Shown: positions 11,545 through 23,034 of the stretch, in pieces
Layout: each line of letters begins with the position of its first letter
Numbering within the stretch: position 1 is the stretch's first letter
Origin: Anarhynchus alexandrinus
Lineage: Eukaryota; Chordata; Aves; Charadriiformes; Charadriidae
DNA: 64,000 nt
Reading direction: 5' to 3'
Assembly: GCA_008711295.1 (NCBI GenBank)
Contig: VUYV01000041.1
Coordinates: 4,011,378-4,075,377, forward strand
Position numbers and translations under genes: made by a program
Notes under the pieces: model-generated
What the model was told of the DNA's origin: nothing
The model's database searches: none
What the model saw: the letters and a program-made list of their open reading frames with translations, nothing else

Positions 11545-14500
11545 GTCAGTTAAAACTGAGAAAAGCAGCAAGCATGAATGTCAGGCAATAGGCCAAAAGC
11601 CAGGGGAAGGAAAAGAAAATTGGCTTGGTAAATTTCAAAGAAAAGGTTTCTAAATCATTCAGTACAGTGAAAAATGTTGTAAAATCTTACCCTCCTTCCA
11701 CAGAAGTCCACAGCAAAACTCTTCTGACATCAGAAGAAAGCCTGCTGAATTTGGGAAGTGTACATGCCAGCAAAGTGCTGACATTAGTGCATAAAAATGT
11801 GTTGACCTTATGCTTCCAGAACAGGAAGGTATGGATAAACAGGCTGGTCACCTTCTTTCCAAGGAGTTTGTGTGATTGATATATAATCAGTGAAGAAGTT
11901 AGTAATGATAACTATAAAAATACTTGGAGAGGACTCATGGCAGTTATAAAACAAAAATATTCCAGTGCCTTTGTTTCATTTGCTTCAGAAATGAGTACAT
12001 GTAAAATTCTCCTCCACCCTCCATTAAACATCTGGTTGGTCTCCAATCTTTGGAGTTAATGAGCAACACTATTGCATTTTTATGTGACCATCCATACCTT
12101 TATTTACTACAGGTAACTTTTTATGTCTCTGTCTTCACAGAGGAGGGTGTTTACCTTTATCAGGAATAGTAAAACTGCTATGTTCTTTGTTCTAAAACCT
12201 GCACTGATGACATAAGAATTTCTGTGGTCAATGTTATTACTTTATAGCTGGAGTTGGGAAGGTACAGTAGGTTTCTGGCATTTACAAACACAGGGTCACT
12301 TTGATTTGAGATGATTAGATTAAAAATGAAATGAGATCCACAGTTATCCAATGCCCTGTGAGGTGGCAAAAGGTGAAATTTCCATCTGCACCCCAAGAAA
12401 GTGGGATTCTTCATGTCATCAAAGCTCTTTGAGGTACTGAGCTCTCATAGCTGCTGTGTTAGTGTGAGGGTTGTAACTGCTCTTCTCTTCAAATCTCAAG
12501 CCACTGAAATTCATCCTTGTTATACTGTTGGCCATTGGCTGAGATATTGATGTTAAATCAACAAAGCAGAAAAGTAAGGTTCGGTTCATCATTTTGAGAC
12601 TATCTGTTTTGTGTTGAAATCACCGCAGTAGTCTAGCAACTTAAAACACGTACATGAAAAATCCGGGTTTCAATCACTATTTCTTACTGTAGATTCCAAT
12701 ACTTTAAGAAAGAGAATGATGACCAGGCCTCAGGAATTATCAGCTATTACTAAGCCATCTTTATATAAACAAGTGAATTTGCCTTAGATACGAAGTAGGA
12801 AATTGCATAACTGACATCCAGATCATTTGCTCTAGGACTGTACCAACTGCAGCAACTGTTATAATCACTCCCGGACATCCCTAGTAATTTTTTTATACTG
12901 TATCAATATAGAAAATCCAGGGGGTATGCACCCACCCTTGCAGGTAGCTTTGAACAGATCTGGAATTTTTTTGGGGGGCGGAAATGGATAAGTTTTTTAT
13001 TGGTGGGGTTTTGCTTTTTTTTTTTTCCCCAAATGTGAAACAGAAATGTTTGGGTGCTGGCAGCACCAGCTCTGGCATGGCTCTACTGAAACCATGCTGC
13101 CTGGTAGATGAGACTGAAGCTCTGAGCCGGTGGGAGGAGATGACTCTGCAGGAAATACCCTACAGCTCCAGGGTAACAAAACTGAGTGGAAACAATGAAA
13201 GCATGTCTACGCGGAGGAAAGGAATGCGCTGCAGACATTCCCTGCCTTGGCCTTGCACATGTTGGTTTCTTGGTATGAAGTAACGCAGTTTTGGGGCCTG
13301 AGCTGGCTGCAATGACGTGGCATCAGAGTAGGGCTGAGACAGCCGGTGGGGCTCCACCTGCTTATGGTGGAACACAGCACCATGTTCCTGGTCCATAGTG
13401 TAGATGTACGTGGCTTTAACTTTCCCTTCTCCCCCGTTATCTCATATGAATTTCTACTTGCTCCCTGTCCACCGACTGTGAGCTGAGCTGTGGGGCACAA
13501 AAACCCATGGTGAAGAAAATGTTGCTGCAAAGACATTTTATGCAGATCTTTAAGGGATGCTTTATGCAACTGCTGTATCTCTTATGTAACTTTTTATAAG
13601 CAGGCTTTCACGAAGCGGTGAATTTAAAAAAAAATCACGCTTGAAAAAAAATTAGAGTCCTCTTAAATAATTTAAAAGTGAATTAAGATGCGAAAAAGAA
13701 AAGGAAAGAAAAAGTCCTGAGACAGTCGGTTCATCCTCTGCAAGCTCGGGATCTTGTATTAATGCATTGCGTAGTTGTGAAGAAAATGGCTTTCTATCTT
13801 TGCCTGTATGTTAGATCCTGCTGGAACACTCTGTTCCCTGCTCCCAGGAACACTTAATGCTGCTCGAAGCATGTGTACCCAGCGCTACATGGAAGAATCG
13901 AGCGGCTCCTCCCACACAGCCAGGCACATTGCCTTTCTATTGTAAGAGGGGTATCAAGCAGCTTTTTGTTCCTCTGTCTCTGGAAATGCATCAGAGACAA
14001 ACACGGGGGGAAAAATGGTCACTGTTTGAAGGTGGTGTTGGAAGCAGAAGACGAAAAGACTCAGATCACAAGGCTGTGCTTTTTTAGATTCATAAATGCT
14101 ATGCATCTCTTTTTTTTTTTAATTAAAAAAGCTGTGCTTTTCTTGTTTTTTTTCATCGCAGGCCTTTTTGAGACATCTGGTTAATCTAAATCAGAACTAA
14201 TGGCCTAATTTTATAGAGGTGTATGTTTCTGCTGTCAAGATTTGTGTTTCTGTTTTAGTTAGTCTTTTCTGATGTTCTTTAAAAACAATGGAGGAAAAAA
14301 ATTTATTCTTTTTTTGTGAGATAAAAGTAGAATACTGCCTCTGCATCTATTTAAGCCCCTCTCCCCCCTTTTCCAGTGTTATCAAGCATGATCACGTAAG
14401 ATACTTGTATCAACAGTCAGATAGTTCTTGTGTTCTGTAAAATTACTGTCACTAAAAAGCAGGAACTTTTTTTCTTTTTTTTTTTTCCTTTTTTNTTCTT

Positions 14501-16395
14501 TTTTTTTTTTGGTAGGAATTGGCAATTTATAGGCAATATAGGACAAAGCAGGTTCCTCAGTTTACGGCACATCTCTCAGAAAGGACAAAAAGCACGTGGT
14601 GGGAGCTCTGACATGCAAAGTCTTGAGTTATGTGCCCCAAAAACACCATTCTGTTCATTTGCAATTATATGGATAATCTCATCAAAGTTAGGGAGATTAC
14701 TCACATGAGTGAATTTAGGAAAGTAAGTTACTGAGTGTTCATGTTTGTTCATCGCTTCTGGGGAAAGAGTTCGAGTTGCATGGGGACCGGCCAAACAGAT
14801 TAATTTTAGGCATACAACATACAATACAATCCTGTTAAAGGGACGAATGACTACATTTTCACACAAGCAAGTTTGAAGTGTTCACACACAAAGGTAGTTG
14901 AGCAGCAATATATATACGGCTACACAACCAAGTAAGAACTGTGTATCTGGGATTTTAAAATTTTTTTTTCCACCTGATCATATCCAGAAAACCTATCAGT
15001 ACTCAAAGGAAGGTAATACACAGACTCTCAATGTGATGTTCCCTCAGCCTGCCAAATCTGTCCTAGAGAACTAATTATATTAATTTTGTCCTGAGAATTC
15101 ACAGGCTAAATTTCTGTCTGAAACTGATTAAAATGCCTGAGTTAATACTATTGCAAGGAGAAGAAAAAGCTGTGCCATGACTACAAATGACAATGGGAAA
15201 GGGAATAAGTTGTGGTAAGTGTTGGCTAGGAAAAATGAAAAAGAAAAAAAAAAAGATAAGTGCCTGTTTTTACAGCAGTGTATTCATTGCATTGATATGC
15301 AGGATTTAGATATGACAGATAGCAATGAAAGAATAAAAAAGCAGCTAATCTGAAATCATTTGTCTCCCAAAGTCGGACCCTGCATTGAATATAACACATG
15401 CAGGAGCACCTGATTTGCAACCAAAAAAAACATGGCCAGCCTTGGCGGAGGGATGTTATGAGTTTGTGAGGCAGGTGTGTACGTCTATCTGCATACTGCA
15501 GTCACTGTTTTACTGTTTCTTCTGTCTTAATAAGTGAATAGTGGGCAATCTTCATCGTAGTCTGTGCAGGCCTAGCCTAACATCTCCACTGTTACCATTA
15601 CAATCTCTCCATGTTTTGCTACTTTGAGGTATTTTTGAGACAGGCAGATTTGCTGAAGGTTTGTGCCTAGTACTTAATAACTGGTCCAAAGGAGCCACCC
15701 ATTTCAAAGTCTGTCTAGTTTCCAAATCACAAGCCTAAATAAAGCTGCTTAAGAAATTTTATGACATAACTGGAAAGTAAAATAAAGGTTTTTTTTCTCA
15801 GATATTTTAAAGGTTTTTTTAAAAATCTGTCTAGATTTTTTTAACTACATCATAAATCAATGTACGTAAGGTGCAAATACTCAGGAAAAACGAATACTTG
15901 CAGGACCAGCATATTGGTTTCTTAAAATCTTTAATTATTTTAATGAAATTTGCACTTAAAATCTGCAGACAGTCACAGTTTTAATTCTAACAGACAGGAA
16001 TGTTATAAAACTATCATTAAAATTCCTGGGTTTTGGCTAGCATAGTTAGGCTGGTGGACTCTCCACTGCATGCAGCTCTGCTTTGGAAATATTTTTGTAA
16101 AAAAATATGCTCAGATGTGTTTAGATGGATCAGATGTTTAGATTCTGTGGACAAACGTTATGCAGAAGGCCACATTATAATCCATAATGATTTTTGCTGT
16201 CCTTAACACAGTAGTTGATAAGCTTGTTCTAGCTGTAATCTTGCTTCCCTGCTGCTGATTTCATGCCTCCCCAACTACTAGGATAAACACCAGAAGAAAC
16301 CAACTCTTGATTCAGCTGAGGACCCTACCTGTCATTGCTGTGACCCCTGCTGAGGGTAATGACCCTGCTTTGGGAACCATTGGTTTGGGAACCAT
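11545..16395. other. intergenic, no gene recognised
   Basis: AT-rich, with several poly-T runs (13015-13026, 14110-14119 and 14465-14510 with one ambiguous base at 14495). Open frames of 90-120 codons (for example 13207-13569, minus) have no domain or motif and overlap frames on the other strand, so I do not call them. Confidence 0.65.
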
Positions 16396-16524
16396 CGAGG
16401 CCAGGTTGGATGGGGCTTTGAGCAACCTGGTCTAGTGGAAGGTGTCCCTGCCCATGGCAGGGGGGTTGGAACTAGATGATCTTTAAGGTCCCTTAAAACT
16501 CTAACCACTCTATGATTCTATGAA
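16396..16524 (+). mobile_element. CR1 LINE 3' fragment (plus orientation)
   Basis: This is the characteristic CR1 3' UTR, running from a GGCTTTGAGCAACCTGGTCT-like core through the GGCAGGGGGGTTGGAACTAG block to the terminal TATGATTCTATGA octamers. It is severely 5'-truncated, as is usual for CR1. GAACCAT occurs on both flanks (about 16388-16394 and directly after the 3' octamers), a possible short target duplication. Just upstream the flank has two adjacent copies of a 15-bp unit containing TTTGGGAACCAT. Confidence 0.93.
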
Positions 16525-17870
16525 CCATTGCCTTCAAATCTAGAAATCAACCCTTCAAGAACACCACTTAATGTGGGATTAAACATGGGACTACATGTTA
16601 GGACTCCCCCTGCTTCTTTAAGCCACTCCAGCATCATGAAGAATCCCTGAAATGCCTAAGTGGATGTTGGGATAGTCTTCTTCCAGCAGGTTACCTCCGT
16701 TGGTTCTCCCTCTGCCTGGCCACGGGGGGACCAACAGCCCTGTGCTGACTGACGCAAGCTGTTCTGGCAGTCACCAGTCAGGACAAGAGAACACATGCAG
16801 CCACTATGGACAAGAGAGCTCTGAAATGATTTCAGGGCTTCCTAGAGCTATACTGCAGGCCAGAAAAGAAAACTCTGGGATGCAGAGAACTATAAACCTC
16901 TTTATCATCCCTCCCATCCCAGCTGAAAAACTACAGGAGAGGTAAAAATTTGGAATTTGAGATGACATCATTTGATTGCAGAGCATGACAACAAATGGTT
17001 AAATCATTATTTTCACTTAAAAGCTCCCTTCCCTTTACTATTATTGTTAATAGCTTTCCCATGCAGGATTGCAATGTCTGATTGTTTATCTCATCTATAT
17101 TAGTCTCTCCTGTTTTATTCATAACTGCATTCAAATGAATAAATGGATGTTAATAATGGTTATGTATAACTGTGTTGTGAGGAGCTCTCTATTGACAAGC
17201 TTGCAAATAAGCTGCTTCTATTGTCTTCTTAAATTTTTGTTGTTACCGGATCCAAACTACGATTGCTTTGTTAAAAGTAAACACCCCGTGCGCTGCCACA
17301 CCTGCTACTACCCCACTTGAAAAAAAATATTCATCTTTATAACAAGAACAGAATGCCATTTTCTGAATTTGCTTTTTATTTGCTACATGTGCACGCTGTC
17401 ACATGTTGTTTGCTGAAATCAAAGCAATGGCATAGGAAAAGCCTTCTGTTGAAACTGTCCTGGCCAGATTCCGTTTTCTGCCACCTGAAGCTCATGCCAC
17501 AAGGAATCTCTTCTCTGTGAGTGGTCCCTTTGAAATCAAACTTATCCCCCACCGCGCAAGCCTTTTTCTGTAGGGAGTAAGTGCAGCGGAGTTTGTCATT
17601 TTAGGATGTCATGAGCTGGCCTTCCTGAAACCACTTTTTCAGGCCGTGCCATAGTTACAACCAAGGCTGAGAGCTTCCCCTTGCCCCTCCGAGTCTTTCC
17701 ACCCCCTCTCAAGCTTCCTGCAGTGGCAGAGATGTTTGTTAGAATACTGCTGGATGGTAGAATGGGACTCTGCCTTACAGGATGCGTCCTGCCTGCCTAA
17801 TCAGGACTCTACTTCTGTGAGAAATGGTTTGAGGAATTCGTTGCCCGATAGGCCAGTCTGCACAGGCACA

Positions 17871-17907
17871 GTGCACACATGTGTGTATGCGTGTGTGTGC
17901 GCACGCG
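17871..17907. repeat. 37-bp uninterrupted alternating purine-pyrimidine tract
   Basis: Every step from 17871 to 17907 alternates purine and pyrimidine (GT, CA, AT, GC). The stretch is rich in GT and CG, the steps that most favour left-handed DNA. It lies about 5 kb upstream of the BTG1 start codon. Confidence 0.92.
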
Positions 17908-19182
17908 GGAGCATGTTGAAGAGAGAGGGGGGTTCCCAGTGTGGTCACAAACCAGACTTTTGCCCTTTCTCTGACTCATACCAGTCCATCTTACGCTTTC
18001 AAAAGCAAGACTTCTCCATTTTGGAACAATACGCGACCGACTTCTTCACCCCCACACTTTTTCAGGATAAAACGCTCCTTGTCGCAGCACTGCGGTTACT
18101 TTCAGTGTCGTAAGGCTGGGTTGAGAGAGAAAGGCTCGCAATCAGAGCTGCAGAGCCCTTGCTCACCCCTGCCTCGCCGCAGAGTGCCGTTTTACAGGTG
18201 GGCTGGGTCCGTAAGACCTTTCTGAGCCCGAGCTCCAGTCCAAATGTCTTTCCGCTGCCAAAGCCTTTCCAAGAAGGACTCCTGTATCGCCGCTGTAGCT
18301 TGAGGGGTGCCTGCTTGAAAACTTTACAGAACAAGGTGGGAACTCAGCACACACACATCACGGGGTCCTGTGGGGAGCAGCATGGACACGCAGGGCCGGC
18401 TATGGGCTCTCTGGCTTACAGCCGCCTCCTGGAACAGCAACTGAATGTCACTACAGCTGTAACTACGTATTCAGAGCAAAGATTAAAGAGAGCTAAAACA
18501 TTAGTAAATGTTTTCTGCATCCCATGGTAAGCTTTCCTCGGCAGAAACAAAAAATAAAGAAGCAACTACTTGCTATACACTTTCAAATGCTGGCTAAATG
18601 ACAAAAATAATGTGGCATTTTAATAACATCAAGCTACACTAAAAATAAACTCTATACATAGAATGGATTGTTGTTGTATTTTATGTATTGCAAACAGTAC
18701 TCTTCAGCTAACAGGTGAGAGAAAGCTTATGCCCATCTAAGGCACATATTGGAAACAAATACCAATTATTTCTCAACTGTTACTTCTTTATTAGGTCAAT
18801 GCCAAAAGGTGCAAAACCATAGCTAGAACTGACAGTGAAATAGGAAGAGAACAGACCTAACGCCTTTCTACACTGAAAGGCTTTAACAAGATACCGCATA
18901 AAAAGCCTATAACGCTTTCACACTTTCTTGCATTTCCTTATTCTGTCAGGAATAATTTCCCAAACAGGAAAAAAGAAATCCATGCTGTACATGTAGTGTA
19001 TTTATTTTCGTAAACAAATATATACTAATTCAGACTGTAAGACCAGAACAAATTTTTAAAAAATCAAATAATTCTAATTCTTCTCCTTTGAACTCTTGCA
19101 TCTTCCCACTTACCATAAAGAACACTCAGTAGCTTCCTTCAGAAAAAGCTGGGAAAAAAATTGTGTTGCAATAGTTGCAGGG

Positions 19183-19201
19183 TGTGTATGTGTGTGTGTG
19201 G
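19183..19201. repeat. (TG)n microsatellite
   Basis: A short TG dinucleotide run with one TA interruption. Confidence 0.9.
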
Positions 19202-20346
19202 CACAGATAAAAGTAGTTGTATTTCTATTACTTATTTCCATTATGACAGAACTCACAAAGTGCTAGGCTCTCTCCAAACCAATGGCGAGAAACAGTTCCT
19301 GCCAAAACAACATGAAAGAAATGTTGTAAAGGTTGCATTGTATTGCTTAAAAATTGGGAAATATCAGAAGCTGGGTTGCCAGTACAACCTTAATTCAACT
19401 CTTCTGTGCGTATTCATTATGATCCAGTCTTTAATTACACGATCGCATACTCTTTTTCTTTATTTTCTCTCCCTAGGGCCTCTGCTTCATTTTAAGTATC
19501 AGATGGGCTGAATAAGGCAGTTGTTAAATGTTTACATTTATCTTCCTCAGCACCCTGCCGTTAGGGTATCAGTCAGTATCGTGCACTATTGACCAGGCAA
19601 ACCGCCTCCTCTGTGTCTGGAGCTGCAGAGGCAGCAGCAGACAGCTGGCACCTGGCCAGAGAAAGTAAGAACCACTTCATAAATCCCAAAATGTACAGGT
19701 GCCGAAGAAGTTCAGAGCAAAATAGTAGATCAGTGAAACACGCTGGCATACTGGCAGGAAGCTAAGGTACAAACCAGCAACAGGCTGAAGTACAGCCAAT
19801 TTCTCTGATGTTCTCCACTGAAGTCCTATCAAGGAAAGTTGACTTTCCCTGATGCCGCGAGCTACCTGCCAAAGCCTTCATCGTCACTAAGAGCCTGCAT
19901 ACTTTAAAGATGAGGATCTTTGGGAGCATTTCACAGGAAGGAAACGGCCCCAGCTCCTTTGTTGTCCCACCATAGCACCGAGATGGAGGCGGACTTGCCT
20001 AGACTGGGAAATCAAGATGGTTCTCTGCATCAGCAGCTCCTGTTGCTGGATGACATCCCACAGCTAGGGATGCTGGTAGGCATCTCGCTGAGCCTTTGCC
20101 TCGAAGTTACCCTTGAACTGCTTGCTGGCTGCACAGTAAGAACACCGAAGTAGTTCATTCCTCACTAGTAGACTGGATCTGTATGTACAGCCATTTACCC
20201 TTTCCATAGACAAGATCCTCTTTATACATGCTGTAACTGTTTGGAAGCAATAGGAACTATCAAAACTTCTTGATTGCTAAAGCTCTCTGAATTTATTGAC
20301 TTTGCAGGAAGTTTGAGGTAAACCCTTCCATGGTCTAGCAAACTTT

Positions 20347-20365
20347 AAAAAAAAAAAAAAAAAAA
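20347..20365. repeat. poly-A tract
   Basis: An A homopolymer of about 19 bp with no recognisable SINE or pseudogene body directly upstream. Confidence 0.9.
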
Positions 20366-21547
20366 GATTAAAAAATCTTTTCAATTTCTTCCCCTCTTGC
20401 AGTGTGGCATGAGGTGCATGCTGCCACATTATGTTCTTAAAAGTACAATTCCAGGGGGATGACTCAAATCTGAACTGAACAGTCTTGCTGTCCATAACGG
20501 TTACTGCTGTAGCAAGCCACGGAGAGCTTTTTAAACCTCTTGCTTTGTGGTGCTACTACATAAGACTATCTACTTGAGAACTCCTAAAACTCCTTCTGAG
20601 CATTTGACTCTGGTGGGAACTAAGTAGGAGAGATAAGAAACTGGCCCGGATAAAGCCCGGGTCCAAGCAAAGGTGATAAACATTATACTCTTTTTTTTTT
20701 TTTGTTGAAGTATTTCCAGTAGTTATTTTGGTGTAATTGCGATGCTCTGAGAATAACAACGATTTTGCAGAACAGAAGCGATATTTTCCAGTAGGATGAT
20801 GGACCTTGTTGTGACAGGGGAGAGAAGCATCTGCTGCTTCGAGGTTTGAAAAAGAACAGCAAATTCCAACCTATGAACAGAGCAGAAATGGCAGCTCTGG
20901 ATATACCCCACATTGCTGTGGAAGCACTAAGAAAGGACGGCGGGCATCTATGAAGCAGCAAGACAAGGGGCCATGTTGGCAGCTCCTCCCTTCTCTCAGG
21001 ACAGAGGGACAGCTCATGATCACTAATGTACTATTCAGAGGTTAGTGGGGGAAAAACAGATGAGACTGTGCCCTAAAACCCACACCAACCTTTTTAGTGT
21101 GCAGCAAAGCTGCGAGTTTAAGATCTCAGGATTACCTTTTGAAGGTGTTCTGCAGATCTCCCTTGTGTATAGAGAGTCAGAGTCCCTTGAGGCTGAGTCC
21201 AAGATAGAAAAGCTCCCAAGAGCAGAGCAAAGACCAAAAGCACTACTCCAGGTACAGGTCTAACACCAGGCAAGCAAAACTGGTGCACTTTCATCTTTTA
21301 TTCAAATTCTTTCACACGTGTATTTTTATACATTTCATTACCGAATTATTTTTACTGAAAGAGGAATCTTAGGATTTAATTGTGTGTTCTTATTGTGCGT
21401 TTAATGGCCTGATTTCTGATCTTTGACCTGAAGAACTGTACATGTAAATACCAGGCTCTGTTTCATTTGCAGCTTTGCATAGGGGCAGGGCGCATACCCC
21501 TGGGGAAGAATGAGTTTTCTATCAAAGAAGCTACGCATTGTGTTTCC

Positions 21548-21590
21548 AAAAAAAAAAAAAAACCCAAAAAGAAAAAAAGAAAAGGACTTC
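21548..21590. repeat. A-rich low-complexity tract
   Basis: A poly-A run followed by CCC and AAAAAG units. It probably marks the outer edge of the BTG1 upstream region rather than a retroposon. Confidence 0.85.
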
Positions 21591-22306
21591 TGCTGCTTCT
21601 TTCATCTCCCCTTTGGTTTTGCGAAGAGGGAGACACATGGCATTGCGAGGCCTGAGGCTTTACACTCTTCGTGGCCACCTCTAGCTGAGTAATATACACC
21701 ACTCCCCCTGTTCACCGCGGGGTTTTCCCCTCTCAAAGCAAGCAAAATAGCAAAAATAGCAAAGCTGGGGGAATTGTACAGTGCCAAGGGAGAACATGCC
21801 CTCCAGCACCCCATGCGAGGTGCGGGCAGGACTAGGAGTTGTATTTCTGGGGTGTCCTCAAAGAACCAGAGCTGAGGTTTGGCCGGTGAGAAGACACCTC
21901 CCCTGCTGACCATCTCGTACCCAGGGGCTTGGTGGCCTTCGCCCTGCGCGGGGGGGGAGGGCACCCTGCCCGGAGACCCGACGTGAAGGCGGCCTTAAGG
22001 CCACGGGAGACAAAGCCACGCTGGGGACCCCCGAGGTGGCGGGCAGGGGGGTGGTCCCTCTGGGGCTCCCAGAAGGGGCCAGAAGGGGAAAGCCACGCCA
22101 CCTCCGGCGGCGACGGGGATAAACAAACACCGCTCCCTCAGCGCCGCGCCCGCGGCGGGTTTTGCGTGGGGAAGACACGTACGAGCGTGCCCCCGCGCGC
22201 AGACACGCCGGCTGCTCAGCCCACGCGGGGCACGGCGCACCGCGGCCCCACAGAAAGAACTTCACCCGCCTGCGCGTTCTCGCTTCCCCCCCCCCCGCCC
22301 CCCAAC

Positions 22307-22402
22307 NNNNNNNNNNNNNNNNNNNNNNNNNNNNNNNNNNNNNNNNNNNNNNNNNNNNNNNNNNNNNNNNNNNNNNNNNNNNNNNNNNNNNNNNNNNNNN
22401 NN
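22307..22402. other. assembly gap (96 N) in BTG1 promoter
   Basis: A run of unknown bases flanked by C-rich and CG-rich sequence, about 270-370 bp upstream of the inferred TATA-like box. Promoter elements inside it cannot be seen. Confidence 1.
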
Positions 22403-22508
22403 CCCTTCCGCGCGGGCGCGCGCGCGCACACTCCTGCCCCCCCCTCCGCGGCGCGCAGCCTCTCGTGCCAAACCCCGCACGTCCCCCCCCGCCGCGTCTC
22501 GGCTCTAT

Positions 22509-22530
22509 TTGTTTACAATCGATTACGTCA
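22509..22530. promoter_or_regulatory. FOXO site plus CRE-like site
   Basis: TTGTTTAC (22509-22516) is the reverse complement of the FOXO/DAF-16 consensus GTAAACAA, with no mismatch. Six bases further, TTACGTCA (22523-22530) is a CREB/ATF-type half-consensus. BTG1 is reported as a FOXO3 target in erythroid cells, so this is a plausible functional site about 160 bp upstream of the TATA-like box. The motif match is direct; occupancy is inference. Confidence 0.7.
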
Positions 22531-22611
22531 CCCCCTCACCCACAACCCCCCCAACCCCCCCCGTCGCCGGCCCCGCCCCGCCGCCGGCCGTCACAATGGT
22601 GCGATCGCTCG

Positions 22612-22616
22612 ATTGG
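22612..22616 (-). promoter_or_regulatory. inverted CCAAT box
   Basis: ATTGG on the + strand, about 60 bp upstream of the TATA-like box, is the usual NF-Y position and orientation. GC boxes (GGCCCCGCCCC) lie at about 22568-22580. Confidence 0.6.
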
Positions 22617-22646
22617 CGGCGGCGCGCCCCCCGCCTCCCGGCGCCC

Positions 22647-22678
22647 TGACGCCACTTCCGCCCGGCGGCGGCTATAAG
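22647..22678 (+). promoter_or_regulatory. BTG1: core promoter: CRE/ATF-like, ETS-like and TATA-like elements
   Basis: TGACGCCA (22647-22654) is ATF-like and overlaps CACTTCCGC, an ETS-type site. TATAAG follows at 22673-22678. A start site some 27-32 bp downstream would fall in the pyrimidine-rich stretch near 22700-22710, giving a leader of roughly 180 nt. The start site is inferred from spacing only. Confidence 0.65.
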
Positions 22679-22723
22679 AGGCGGCGGTCGGCGGGCAGCT
22701 CCCTTCGCCCCTCGCAGCAGGAG

Positions 22724-22849
22724 ATGCGGGGTGCGCTGCCGCGGCCGCCGCTGCTGCCGCCGCCCCCCCCGTGCCGCAGGAAGAGGAGGCGGAGGCTGCC
22801 GCCCCCGGGATGTGATCTGGGCTCCGCCGCCCGCTCCTCTCCCAGTTAG
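22724..22849 (+). CDS. upstream ORF in BTG1 leader, 41 codons
   Basis: ATG at 22724 opens a frame of 41 codons ending in TAG at 22847-22849, 37 nt before the BTG1 start. The inferred peptide is proline-rich with a basic cluster (CRRKRRRRL) and resembles no family. Its start context has G at -3 and C at +4, at least as good as that of the main ORF. It is in a different frame from BTG1. If the transcription start is near 22700, it sits only about 20-25 nt from the cap, so some ribosomes may skip it. A regulatory role is inference; a functional peptide is less likely. Confidence 0.45.
   Translation: MRGALPRPPLLPPPPPCRRKRRRRLPPPGCDLGSAARSSPS
22810..22815 (+). promoter_or_regulatory. start-stop element (ATGTGA) in BTG1 leader
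   Basis: An ATG followed immediately by TGA lies inside the 41-codon upstream ORF but in another frame. G occupies -3. Start-stop elements are known to stall initiating ribosomes in other genes. Whether this one is used depends on leaky scanning past the first upstream ATG. Confidence 0.4.
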
Positions 22850-22886
22850 AGCCGCCCCGCGCCCGGCCCGGCCCGGCCCGCTNTCC

Positions 22887-23034
22887 ATGCATCCCGCCCT
22901 GTACACCCGGGCCAGCATGATACGCGAGATCGCCGCGGCCGTGGGCTTCATCTCCAAGTTCCTGCGGACCAAGGGGCTGATGAACGAGCGGCAGCTGCAG
23001 ACCTTCAGCCAGAGCCTGCAGGAGCTGCTGGCAG
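22887..23034 (+). CDS. BTG1: BTG1 coding exon 1
   Basis: 148 nt encoding residues 1-49 plus the first base of codon 50. It begins [11 protein letters not shown] and ends in QELLA. The start codon at 22887 has T at -3 and C at +4, a weak context, with one ambiguous base 4 nt upstream (22883). An in-frame ATG at codon 11 (22917-22919) has A at -3. The family N-terminus (MHP...YTRA) supports the first ATG as the normal start. Confidence 0.98.

Larger units (their letters stand above)
16525..21924. other. intergenic region upstream of the BTG1 CpG island
   Basis: No recognisable exon. CpG density rises modestly around 18100-18450 and again from about 21600. The region holds a Z-DNA-prone run (17871-17907), a (TG)n tract (19183-19201), poly-A at 20347-20365 and an A-rich tract at 21548-21590. 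From human annotation, a divergent non-coding transcript starts near the BTG1 promoter. I cannot define one here. Confidence 0.6.

Noticed and set aside
21929..22849. Long open frames on both strands across the BTG1 promoter
   Set aside because: GC-rich sequence has few stop codons and the frames run through 96 N. Only the final 41 codons after 22724 are plausible as a uORF.
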